This document shows positions 1 through 8,900 of a DNA stretch of 30,299 nt, piece by piece. The translations under genes were made by a program, and so were the position numbers. Each line of letters begins with the position of its first letter. The stretch's first letter is position 1. The notes under the pieces were generated by a model. That model saw only the letters and a list, made by a program, of their open reading frames with translations. It ran no database searches and was not told where the DNA came from. Origin of the DNA: Verrucomicrobiales bacterium (GTDB lineage Bacteria > Verrucomicrobiota > Verrucomicrobiia > Verrucomicrobiales > DEV007); contig NZSO01000076.1 of assembly GCA_002696885.1 (NCBI GenBank), forward strand, positions 3,560-33,858, written 5' to 3'.

Positions 1-989
1 AGGATACAGAATAAGATTAAAAATATTACTCCAGCGGATGTAAACTTTAATGTAGGACTAGAATTTATTACTGATGGATCTTTTTTAACTGTCATCAACT
101 GATTGACTGTCACGATCAAGATTGGGATCAGCATGAAAATTACAGCCGACGCAGATACTGCTGGCATCCAAGACGGAAGCGGGCCACCCATAAATTTTTG
201 TACACCGGTCCATCCTCCGAAAATCGCTAATCCCCAAAAACCGTAATAACTCAACTGAGATGAGTGAATTGGTCGACCCATTATTTTGGGAATTAAGTAA
301 TAGGCAATTCCAAGCCCAAGAGGAACAAAGAACAGGTAAATCAAACTTCCAGTGAACCATGCATTGGTTGAGGCTTTAGCCAATGGAGCGCCTGGGAAAA
401 CATGAATGACTAGATTGGCTGTAATGAAAATCCATGGAAACCAAAAACATGCGCCTAAAATGTACCAAATAGAAATGTAAACATCCTTTTCTTCTCTTCT
501 GTAAAACATTGTCACAAGCCAAATGACTATCATAGAGAAAGAAATAAACAGAATTGGCCAAACTGCTTTGGGAAAAGCTAACCATTCCATTGACGTTCCA
601 TATCCAAATAAAATTCCAAGAACCCCGATACTGACACCAATATTCCAAAAGTGACCTGCGACGATTAAAGTTATCGGGTTCTTAACTTGAGCTCCACAAA
701 GCCGAGCCATTATCCAAATACCAACCCCTATACCAGCCTGAATGGCCCATCCATAAACCAGAGCCGTCATGAATGCTGGGTTGGACCTTCCGTAGTTTAG
801 AAAATAGAGCCAAGACGCATCCAGAAAATCAGGAGAATGCATTTTCATTTGCTGAATAAAGCCTAAGATAACAGCAATTAATAACCACACCGAACCGCTC
901 GTGATGAAGAAAAGAACAGGAAAACGTGCAGACTGGTCAATTAGAGACCGGCGACTGATCGTTTCCTCGTTTTCTTGTTCAGCTGTCAT
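1..989 (-). CDS. CcoN-like heme-copper oxidase subunit I homologue lacking metal ligands (partial, 3' end off window)
   Basis: The frame is open from the ATG at 987-989 to the left edge (329 residues seen), so the C-terminal part is missing. It is a polytopic membrane protein with about eight hydrophobic helices. Helix landmarks match cbb3-type CcoN as I remember it: an ME-containing loop near 134-136, KDVYISIWY near 168, WF at 211-212, YYLIPK at 230-235, RPIHSSQLS at 239-247 and LPSW at 271-274. With this ungapped alignment around helices VI-VII, the CuB ligand positions read Gly214, Gln264 and Lys265, the cross-linked Tyr position reads Gly258, and the low-spin heme ligand in helix II reads Phe73. 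A normal oxygen-reducing site is therefore not visible. It starts 17 nt after the cupredoxin gene and is the last visible gene of the ACIII operon. It may be a structural or electron-transfer relative of CcoN rather than an oxidase. The family call is fairly secure; the function is unknown. Confidence 0.75.
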   Translation of the reverse strand, partial: MTAEQENEETISRRSLIDQSARFPVLFFITSGSVWLLIAVILGFIQQMKMHSPDFLDASWLYFLNYGRSNPAFMTALVYGWAIQAGIGVGIWIMARLCGAQVKNPITLIVAGHFWNIGVSIGVLGILFGYGTSMEWLAFPKAVWPILFISFSMIVIWLVTMFYRREEKDVYISIWYILGACFWFPWIFITANLVIHVFPGAPLAKASTNAWFTGSLIYLFFVPLGLGIAYYLIPKIMGRPIHSSQLSYYGFWGLAIFGGWTGVQKFMGGPLPSWMPAVSASAVIFMLIPILIVTVNQLMTVKKDPSVINSSPTLKFTSAGVIFLILFCI

Positions 990-1006
990 ATTAATATTAT
1001 CTCAAT

Positions 1007-1786
1007 TTATTCTTTAGTCACTTTGAGCACACCTTGCATGAGTCTCCAGTGTCCAGGAAACGTGCAGATGTATGGATAATCTCCAGCCTCTTCAGGTGAC
1101 ATAAATTCTATTTTTTCATTTCCTCCAGGATTGACGAGCTTGGTGCTGGCAATGATGTCATCGGATTCAGGGACGTAATGCTTTTTCATTGCTTCGGGGT
1201 CAGTCAACATGGCATCAGCCAAGGCTCCAACCGCATCCTTTTTATCTGGTTTAACAAGAACTAAATTGTGCTGAAGAACATCTGGATTGGTGAAGGTTAA
1301 AACTACCTTTGCTCCTGCAGGAACTTCGACTGCAACTTCTTTATATTTCATCGTACCGGGTGGATTACCAAGAGCATTGATAGTCAACTCCACAACTTTT
1401 TCTTTTTCTTCAGGCTCGGGCTTAACTACATCAGTGTTTTCAGGCTCTTGCACCTGGGTTTTTGCCGCTTGTGCCTTCATCCACTCATCGAAAGCCTTGG
1501 TTCCGGGTACCGGTTTTTTGGATGCTTGGGGTTCAGATGGCTGATTAGTTGAAACGTATTCAGCTAATTGCTTATCCGTTGGAACAACTCCATTGGCTTG
1601 AGTGAGTTTGATTTCATCAATTTTGTTAGCTCTCTCAGCGCTTCTCATTTCGTAATTCTCGTCGGTTTCTCCACCGGAAAAATTAAAAACAATCCAAGCA
1701 AGAAAACCAAAACCAACAAAAGTGATAAGCCCTAGGAAGAAAACTCCTAATCTTTGTAATGGTGAACTGTCTACTTCGTTATTCAA
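1007..1786 (-). CDS. Membrane-anchored blue-copper (cupredoxin) protein of the ACIII operon
   Basis: 259 residues from a TTG start at 1784-1786; no ATG lies upstream in frame after actF. One transmembrane helix (about residues 13-36) is followed by a long Pro/Glu/Lys-rich linker (about 40-130) and a C-terminal cupredoxin domain. Type-1 copper ligands are visible in the family order: His173 (in LQHNLVLV), Cys241, His246 and Met250 (in CTFPGHWRLM). There is no Cys-x3-Cys motif, so it is not a CuA subunit II of a classical oxidase. It probably sits on the periplasmic face and carries electrons. Auracyanins accept electrons from ACIII in Chloroflexi, so a tethered auracyanin-like acceptor of this ACIII is a reasonable inference. 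It lies 12 nt after actF and 17 nt before the CcoN-like gene, which implies co-transcription. Confidence 0.85.
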   Translation of the reverse strand: MNNEVDSSPLQRLGVFFLGLITFVGFGFLAWIVFNFSGGETDENYEMRSAERANKIDEIKLTQANGVVPTDKQLAEYVSTNQPSEPQASKKPVPGTKAFDEWMKAQAAKTQVQEPENTDVVKPEPEEKEKVVELTINALGNPPGTMKYKEVAVEVPAGAKVVLTFTNPDVLQHNLVLVKPDKKDAVGALADAMLTDPEAMKKHYVPESDDIIASTKLVNPGGNEKIEFMSPEEAGDYPYICTFPGHWRLMQGVLKVTKE

Positions 1787-1798
1787 ATTTTTTCTTGT

Positions 1799-3076
1799 TT
1801 AATTGACCAGCCTTGCTGACTCCAGTAACCGAGGATCTCTGGATGGATAAATACTATAATTTCCAATTGATCTTAAGAATATCCAAAGCATGCAGCTGCC
1901 TACAGCAACAAAGGCAAGAATATCTAAAAGTATTCCGTATGGAATCATCAAAGAAGCGCCTTCAGTAATTGATGGTCCTCTTTCGGGCATAATGATCCAG
2001 TAAATATCTATAAAGTGAACAAGTAACACCCAACATGCGGCTCCACATATTTGTCGCATATCCTTTTTTGCTTTTTGCCTGAGTAGAAATGCAAAAGGGA
2101 TAACAAAATGACCAAATACTAGGAATAAACTAACGTAGTGCCAACCTTCAGTGTTTCTCAAAATATAAAATTTGGTTTCCTCTGTGATGTTTGCATACCA
2201 ATAAAGGAAAAATTGGCTAAATGAGATGTATGCCCAAAAGACAGTAAAGGCGAACATGAACTTACCCATGATGTGATAATGCTCAAGACTCACGACTTTA
2301 TTCATGTAACCTTTTCCTCTCAGAAAAGTTACAGTTAGTATGATAACTGCCATTGAGCTGAGAGCTGATCCTGCAAAAATATAAACCCCCCACATTGTTG
2401 AGAACCAGACCCAATCTAGTCCCATCAAAAGATCGAATGCCATGAAAGTCGCACAAATTGCAAAAAGTGGAACAAACCCTGCACTCGCGCGTCTGGCCCA
2501 AAAGGTTGGTCTAATGTCGCCAGTAGTATCCTGACCCACTGACCATTTACGCATTAACCAAGCCATTCCAGAAAGGGCTACACCGTATGCGAAAAATCTG
2601 AAAAGGAAGAAACCTAATGTTAGGTAAGGTGCCTTATTTTTTAGGAGGTACTCAGGATCTTTATTTTGTTCATCGGCTTCAGTTAGCAGCTTCATCCACT
2701 CGTAGAGAGCTTCACGAGGATCCTGTAGAATTAAAATTGGAATAAATAGAACAAATACAAAAGGAAGCATGCTTGATAGATGCTCCATCACTCTACGAAT
2801 TGCGACTCCCCAACCAGAATTAGAAACGTTATGCAATAGAACCCAAAACAGCCCTCCTGAAGCAATAGTGAAAAAGAAATAACACGCAAACAACCAGGAA
2901 TAAGAAAACGATTTTCTTAATTCTCCATCTCCACCAAAAAGAATAATCGCTAAACTACAAATCAAAGTAATCAAACCGACTGCACCAGCGACACTTATGA
3001 TTTTCGAAAATTTCGAAACATCAACTCTCTCCCCATCAGCGGGCAAGTCAGTTAGTGTTACTCCATGGTCTGCCAT
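1799..3076 (-). CDS. actF: ACIII subunit ActF (NrfD/PsrC-like membrane subunit)
   Basis: 425 residues from an ATG at 3074-3076, with about ten hydrophobic helices and short polar loops. It is the second NrfD-like quinol:cytochrome c oxidoreductase subunit, in the expected place after the ActE cytochrome. Conserved-looking features include the soluble N-terminus (about residues 1-25), a long loop with acidic residues near 125-145, and WYANITEE-like and GPSITEGA segments in later loops. In ACIII structures ActC and ActF form the membrane core; ActC carries the quinol site, and ActF is proposed to take part in proton translocation. The gene is 13 nt downstream of actE and 12 nt upstream of the cupredoxin gene. 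No Shine-Dalgarno sequence is obvious before the start. Confidence 0.9.
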   Translation of the reverse strand: MADHGVTLTDLPADGERVDVSKFSKIISVAGAVGLITLICSLAIILFGGDGELRKSFSYSWLFACYFFFTIASGGLFWVLLHNVSNSGWGVAIRRVMEHLSSMLPFVFVLFIPILILQDPREALYEWMKLLTEADEQNKDPEYLLKNKAPYLTLGFFLFRFFAYGVALSGMAWLMRKWSVGQDTTGDIRPTFWARRASAGFVPLFAICATFMAFDLLMGLDWVWFSTMWGVYIFAGSALSSMAVIILTVTFLRGKGYMNKVVSLEHYHIMGKFMFAFTVFWAYISFSQFFLYWYANITEETKFYILRNTEGWHYVSLFLVFGHFVIPFAFLLRQKAKKDMRQICGAACWVLLVHFIDIYWIIMPERGPSITEGASLMIPYGILLDILAFVAVGSCMLWIFLRSIGNYSIYPSRDPRLLESARLVN

Positions 3077-3089
3077 CTTAGTTATTTAT

Positions 3090-3782
3090 TTAATTATTTG
3101 TCTTAGTTTCTGACGTTTCGGCTGCCTTTGTTTCAGAATCAATTTTAGCTTTTTGCAAAGCTCTTAAATACGCAATAATTGCCCACCGGTCTTTTGCAGG
3201 AATCGCTCCACCATAGCCACCCATAAGACCTCTACCCATGGTAATAACACTGAACATTTCACCATCGGATCGATAATCAGGATTCTTGGGATCGGCAAAC
3301 CTTGCTTCATGTAAATTTGCAATTGGTATCTGACCTCCATTACCAAAAGGCCTAACAACACCATTACCATCACCGGAGTCAGCATGACAAACAGCGCAGT
3401 AGATACCATATCTTTGCTTTCCTCTATCAATGAACTCTTTGTCCAATTTAATTTCTTTCGGCATTCCGTCTCCGTAGTAGTCACCAATCTGACCAGAATT
3501 GAAATAGGTTCCAGTTAACGAAAATCCATCCACAACCGCATCTCCATCACCAAATGGTTTATCAGGAATTGAAAAACCAATAGGAAAAGTGCCTTCAACT
3601 GGCTTACGAGGACCTAAACCATCAGCAAAAAAGTCCGAAGAACTTTGAGCATTGACCCGGGCCTGCCTGTCCATGTCATTGAATATTTCAACTGGAGTTT
3701 CGCTGAACTTATGACCACGCGAACCGAACATGCCCACAATGAGCAGCCCAGCTAAAATTGTCGCGAGGATTAAATAACGCAT
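3090..3782 (-). CDS. actE: ACIII subunit ActE, membrane-anchored monoheme cytochrome c
   Basis: 230 residues with an uncleaved-looking N-terminal hydrophobic segment (about residues 3-19). One heme c motif, CAVCH, lies near residues 129-133. A downstream Met in MFSVITMGRGLMGGYG is the probable axial ligand, and the segment DRWAIIAYLRALQ closes the class I cytochrome c fold. No lipobox Cys is visible near the N-terminus, unlike several ActE proteins that are lipoproteins, so anchoring is probably by the N-terminal helix. The C-terminus is a Lys/Glu/Thr-rich tail. In ACIII this subunit receives electrons from the ActA/ActB side and delivers them to periplasmic acceptors. It lies 8 nt after actD. 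Confidence 0.92.
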   Translation of the reverse strand: MRYLILATILAGLLIVGMFGSRGHKFSETPVEIFNDMDRQARVNAQSSSDFFADGLGPRKPVEGTFPIGFSIPDKPFGDGDAVVDGFSLTGTYFNSGQIGDYYGDGMPKEIKLDKEFIDRGKQRYGIYCAVCHADSGDGNGVVRPFGNGGQIPIANLHEARFADPKNPDYRSDGEMFSVITMGRGLMGGYGGAIPAKDRWAIIAYLRALQKAKIDSETKAAETSETKTNN

Positions 3783-3790
3783 ATTATTTT

Positions 3791-4327
3791 TTAGATTTCG
3801 TCTTCGATTAGTTCAATGTTTTTACCCCCAATGGATTTCAACATTTCTTCAGTTTCTTCTTTTGAAAACTTAGGGTCTCTGGCTTCGATGCATATAAAAA
3901 ATTTATCATCAGAGAAGCTATTAAATTGTTTACTCACAAAAAGAGGATGATTCCATCTTGGCAATCTATTAAGAATCATGCTTCCAAAGACGGCAGTTAA
4001 TGCAGAAAAAAGAATCGTTAATTCAAACATGACAGGGAAAAACGCAGGAAGAGTGGTTATACTCGCAGGTTTATCCTGAACAATGGTTGGATATATTTCG
4101 ACCTGAGTGAGGTACTGAAGTGAAAACGCAGTCAAAGTTCCCATCGTTCCTCCAACAAATACACACCAAGAGAGAATTGATTTTTTTAAACCCATTGCAC
4201 CATCCATCCCGTGAATAGGAAAAGGTGAATGCACATCCCAGTCCTTGAAGCCAGCATCACGAACTTTCTCCGCAGCATGATATACATCACGAGCAGTTGA
4301 AAATTCAGCAATGTAGCCGTGTACTCT
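3791..4327 (-). CDS. actD: ACIII subunit ActD (DUF3341-type), start codon irregular
   Basis: This is the small ACIII membrane subunit, with two hydrophobic helices after a conserved cytoplasmic N-terminal region. The first standard start in frame is GTG at 4232-4234, but homology-like coding clearly continues upstream: HGYIAEFSTARDVYHAAEK followed by VRDAGFKDWD leads into the family landmark HSPFPIHGMD. Going further upstream the frame meets TAG at 4328-4330 with no ATG, GTG or TTG before it. Translation could begin at ATT (4310-4312). Alternatively a 2-nt slip in the GTGTGT run at 4319-4324 hides a start at CTG 4342-4344, which would read MKTLTRVHGYIAEF. The coordinates mark the whole open frame. 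The gene follows actC by 37 nt and precedes actE by 8 nt. Identity is secure; the exact start is not. Confidence 0.8.
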   Translation of the reverse strand, partial: RVHGYIAEFSTARDVYHAAEKVRDAGFKDWDVHSPFPIHGMDGAMGLKKSILSWCVFVGGTMGTLTAFSLQYLTQVEIYPTIVQDKPASITTLPAFFPVMFELTILFSALTAVFGSMILNRLPRWNHPLFVSKQFNSFSDDKFFICIEARDPKFSKEETEEMLKSIGGKNIELIEDEI

Positions 4328-4364
4328 AGTTAGTGTCTTCAGTGTTTTAAAAGTTTAAAAGGGT

Positions 4365-5963
4365 TTATGTGGATTTTTTCTTGGCTGCTTTCTTAACCGC
4401 GGATTTTTTTGTCGCTGTTTTCTTAGAGGCAGCCTTTTTAGTCGCCGTCTTCTTAGAAGCCGCCTTTTTCGAAGAGGCTTTCTTAGAGGCTGATTTCTTG
4501 GTCGCGGCTTTTTTAGAGGATTTCTCTTTATTCAAATGTTTAAGATGATCCCCTTCCGCGTCATGGGTAAATGTTTCAGGAGGAAGATAATGTGGGTCAC
4601 TTTCTGGAAGAACTCCTTTGACCTCGAAAACGGCAATACACGGAAGGAATCGTAGGAAAAGTAAAAATAGCCCCATAAACAAACCAAAGGTTCCGACAAA
4701 AGTCCATATTTCCACCGTGCTAGGATGATAGAAATCCCATGCTCCCGGCAAGAAATCCTGAGCTATAGAGGTCACAATAATTACAAATCGCTCAAACCAC
4801 ATACCAGCGTTCACGCACATACAAACCGCCATAACAACCCATAGATTGTGACGGCACCACTTAAACCAGAACACTTGAGGAGATATTACATTACAGAAGA
4901 ACATCGCAGCATAAGCCCACCAATAGTAGCCTGTGGTACGATTCACAAATGCCGCCTGTTCGTACTTGTTCCCGCCATACCAAGCAATAAATAACTCCAT
5001 GATGTAGGCGTATCCAACAATGGTACCAGTCAACAATATGATCTTGGCCATGTTGTCAATGTGCTTCATCGTGATTAGATCCTGAAGCCCATAAATCTTA
5101 CGAGCAGGAATCATCAAAGTGAGCACCATTGCGAACCCACCAAAAATAGCACCAGCCACGAAATAAGGAGGAAAGATTGTCGTGTGCCATCCTGGGACTA
5201 TGGACGTTGCGAAGTCAAAGGAAACCACAGAGTGTACAGACAAAACCAGAGGAGTTGAGAGTGCAGCGAGGAGGAGATAGGCCATTTCGTAGTGCCTCCA
5301 CTGACGGTTTCCGCCTCTCCATCCAAGAGCAAAAAGGCCATAGGCAATCTTCCTGATTTTCGTTTTAGCACGATCCCTTAAAAGAGCTAGATCAGGAATA
5401 AGACCGACATACCAGAACATTAAGGATACGCTAAAATAAGTAGAAACTGCGAAAACGTCCCAAAGTAGAGGCGATTTAAAGTTTTGCCATATTCCATTAG
5501 CGTTGGGAACAGGCGCCAAAAACCAAACCATCCAAAACCTTCCTACGTGGAGTGCTGGGAAGATGCCAGCACACATCACAGCGAAAATTGTCATCGCCTC
5601 TGCAGCTCGAGCTACAGCGGTTCTCCATTTTTGACGGGTTAGAAACAATATTGCAGAAATCAATGTTCCTGCGTGACCAATACCGATCCAGAAAACGAAG
5701 TTAGTGATAGCCCATCCCCAACCAACAGGATGATTATTACCCCAAACGCCAACACCAGTTGAAACTAGGTAGGCTAGACAATAACCCAAAACTCCCATCA
5801 GAATAACTGATGGGATGAAAAGGTACCACCATAGAGCAGGCTGGCGATTTTCAACAATCCCGCAAATCTTATTGGAGATCCAGCTCATGGACCGACCATT
5901 AGTCACCAAGGGCTCTCTTGCGAGAACTGGCCTTGAAGGGTCTGTTGTGCTGGGGTCTGCCAT
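4365..5963 (-). CDS. actC: ACIII subunit ActC (NrfD-like) with a lysine-rich C-terminal extension
   Basis: 532 residues. Residues about 40-460 form the NrfD/PsrC-like ten-helix membrane core, which in ACIII carries the quinol-binding site next to the ActB iron-sulfur chain. Recognisable segments include WGWAITNFVFWIGIGHAG, VWFLAPVPN and HSVVSFDFATSIVPGWH, all typical of ActC. After the last helix and a conserved HYLPPET-like tail, residues about 479-532 are ten consecutive pentads of the type xKKxx, mostly Ser/Thr-Lys-Lys-Ala-Ala. They resemble histone H1 or AlgP tails. I do not know this extension from typical ActC proteins. The gene starts 13 nt after actB and is followed by actD. The ActC core call is very secure; the tail's role is unknown. 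Confidence 0.93.
   Translation of the reverse strand: MADPSTTDPSRPVLAREPLVTNGRSMSWISNKICGIVENRQPALWWYLFIPSVILMGVLGYCLAYLVSTGVGVWGNNHPVGWGWAITNFVFWIGIGHAGTLISAILFLTRQKWRTAVARAAEAMTIFAVMCAGIFPALHVGRFWMVWFLAPVPNANGIWQNFKSPLLWDVFAVSTYFSVSLMFWYVGLIPDLALLRDRAKTKIRKIAYGLFALGWRGGNRQWRHYEMAYLLLAALSTPLVLSVHSVVSFDFATSIVPGWHTTIFPPYFVAGAIFGGFAMVLTLMIPARKIYGLQDLITMKHIDNMAKIILLTGTIVGYAYIMELFIAWYGGNKYEQAAFVNRTTGYYWWAYAAMFFCNVISPQVFWFKWCRHNLWVVMAVCMCVNAGMWFERFVIIVTSIAQDFLPGAWDFYHPSTVEIWTFVGTFGLFMGLFLLFLRFLPCIAVFEVKGVLPESDPHYLPPETFTHDAEGDHLKHLNKEKSSKKAATKKSASKKASSKKAASKKTATKKAASKKTATKKSAVKKAAKKKST
4368..4529 (-). repeat. Ten 15-nt repeats encoding H1-like (S/T)KK(A/S/T)A pentads in actC
   Basis: Directly before the actC stop codon, ten imperfect 15-nt units encode pentads such as SKKAA, TKKSA, SKKTA and VKKAA, ending in KKKST. 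The pattern is in frame throughout, so the reading frame is maintained by selection. Units differ at synonymous and Ser/Thr/Ala positions, so this is not a recent perfect tandem expansion. Confidence 0.85.
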
Positions 5964-5976
5964 TATTAGTTAGGAA

Positions 5977-8900
5977 TTAATGAAACTTTTTACTTACCGT
6001 GCCGACTTGTTTTGCGTCCGGCATTTTTAAATTAGGATTTTTAATTTTGGCCAAGTATGTCGTTCTTTGTCTTAGCCCGAGATATTTAAGCATCTCGTAG
6101 TTCCTTGGTGATTGCTTCGCCTTAAAAACTTTTGAAGTCTCATCAGTAATATCACCAAAAATGATCGCATCAGATGCGCAAGCAGACTGACATGCAACCT
6201 TGATTGCTCCGTCAGGAACTTTTACATCATCGGAATCGCGAGCGATTCTCTTCTGATTAATCTTTGCCTCCTGGATTCGTTGCACACAATAAGTGCATTT
6301 TTCCATAACTCCTCTCATCCGAACGGTTACGTTTGGATTTTTCTGTAATTTTAGAGAAGGAGCCACTCCAGTCTTGTCTTTGTCAGACAATGGCCCTTTG
6401 TAAAACTGATCAAGGGGCCTCTTATTATAATCAAAGAAATTGAAACGTCTCGCTTTGATTGGGCAGTTATTAGCACAGTATCTGGTTCCAATGCAGCGGT
6501 TATAAGCCATTGCGTTGAGACCTTCTTCAGTGTGCACGGTAGCATTAACTGGGCATACTGTTTCACATGGCGCAGCCTCACACTGAGAGCATGCAACAGG
6601 TTGAGGCATGAACTGAGGATTCTCAAAATCTTCATCAGATGAAGTATAATGATCATGCTCATCTTTTTCCATGTTGGGAGCGAAATAACGGTCCATACGG
6701 AGCCAATGCATTTCACGACCGATAATGACCTGATCTTTACCTACGATTGGAATGTTGTTTTCAGATTGGCAGGCAATGGTGCAGGCATTACATCCGTTGC
6801 ATTGATTGAGGTCTATGGTCATTCCCCATTGCTGAACTTTATCTTCTTTTAATGCCTCAAAATCTTGACCTCGATAAACAGGCTGGTTGGTAGGGATATG
6901 AGAATCCATACCACGTGTCTGGAAAGAACTGAGATGCTCATGATCTGGATGAGCTTTGTGAGCTTTTTCAGCTTTCTTGACCTCTTTTTCATACTCTTCC
7001 TTAGTTCCATCTCTATAGAGAGCTCTACCCTCCATGAGAAAATGCTCCTGAGTAATCGCGATCGGATATGTTTTAGTCTTAAATCCTGGTCTTAGTTCAA
7101 CCTCGTCTGTTACGAGCTTGATATCCTTTACCTTGGAATGTAACAAAGAATCACTCTTTCGAAGGGGATAAGCATTAAAACCGGTAGTTTCACCTGTGTC
7201 CGACTGGTATGACCAAATTGAATCACCTTGAGGTGTTCCGGCAATAGAGCCTGCATTTTGCTGACCATATCCTAGCGATATACTGATTGAATTCTTGGCA
7301 TGACCAAAAGCAGGCAAAATTGGAAAATAAGAAACACTGCCATCTTCCATGTCGACTTGTATCAAGTGGGCTTTGTCTTCGACCACTAAGTCATCGTTTT
7401 CCCAATTTAGACCCTCTTTTTTAGCCAACTCTTTGATCGTTGAGACACTCAAGAGAGCAGCATTATCCCAAGTCAGACTTGTTATCGGGTCTGGAATCTC
7501 TTGCAACCATCCATTATTAATGTGACGACCATCCCAAACTTTATTGTCGGTGGTGAAAACAATCTCGTATCCGTCATTGCCCCCGTCAGTTTTGACTAGA
7601 GAGATAATTTCTTTAGCAGAAGAAATGTTAAGATCATTTTCTGAAATTTGGTATTCACTGTTATTTAAGAAACCATTCCTCAGAGTTGTATTCCAAGTAT
7701 CTTCAGAATCACCACCAACGATGGTGGAAAGAGTGGATTTAACAGCAATCTGTGAGGGATCTTTTGGAGCTACAGACTCGTTCTCACCATTCTCACTGGT
7801 GAGCTGTAGCAAAAATTCAATCTCTGAAACCCCATCAAAAAGAGGAGCAATCATTGGCTGTATGATTGAATATGTTCCATCAGAGGATCGAACATCTCCC
7901 CAGCTTTCAAGATAATGTGCAGCCGGAACATGCCAATCTGCTGAACGAGCAGTTGCGCATAGATCTCTGACACCCAAATGTATGACTGTATCAACATTTT
8001 CCAGCAATTTATCAAAATTCAAATCAGCTGGAGCACTATAGACAGGGTCGCTTTCAGCACTGATAACAAGCGTTTTAATTTGGTCATTACTTATCGCCTC
8101 CGCCAAATCATTGATACTTTCTGATTCAGAAGTCATACCTTTTACTATCTGAACAGGATTGTTCGAACCTATACTTCCAAGAGCATTATTAATGGCAAGG
8201 CATAATAGATGGGCGGCCTCGTCACACCTAGTACCAGTAACGACAACACTTTTACCTTTATTTTCAAATAAATCTTTTACTGCCTCTTCTACCCAAGGCT
8301 TCCACTTATCATCGAGAGAAAGATTAGATTTCTTTCCGTCGATTAAGGATTTGAGGGAATCATCACCTGTCAGCTCAGCAACTTTAGAGGCAACTTCAAT
8401 AAGTAATGAAATATGCTCACTAGATTTTAGGGGCATTCTATGGTCGGCCATACCCCCAGTTACAGTGTACTGGTGCTCAACAACATAGAGCCTATTCATC
8501 GCTCCTACCTTTTCGTCTTTCTCAAAAGACTCAACCTTGCGACCATTAGAAAATTCACACGTTGCTCCGTCAGATATTCTATCAGTTCCAAGAAAATCAC
8601 ATCCAACAGAGAGAATTCTTTTTGCATTATCGAGTTGAAACCGAGCAACAGATCCTTCACCAAATAGGGTGATTGAAGCATCCTCTAAACCAGAACGGTT
8701 AATCGCTTCGTATTGATAAAATTTTGTGTTTGAGAACTTTTGGTAAAGTTCATTAGCCAGCCTGTTAAGAGTTGGAGAGGTATTTGAACCATGAAGAAAA
8801 GCAAGGCCTTCGCCGTTGTTGCCTGCCCACTCTTTCTTCTTGTCACCGAGGAACTTCCAAAATTCTTGTGAAGTTACGACTTGGGATTTATCTCCTCTGC

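Noticed and set aside
85..648. Two 90-residue open frames on the minus strand in the left end
   Set aside because: They lie in another frame of the CcoN-like gene, whose own frame is open for 329 residues and gives a coherent membrane protein. They are shadows.
1007..1786. Cytochrome oxidase subunit II with CuA
   Set aside because: The C-terminal domain has one Cys (241) with His and Met in type-1 order; the Cys-x3-Cys pair of CuA is absent.
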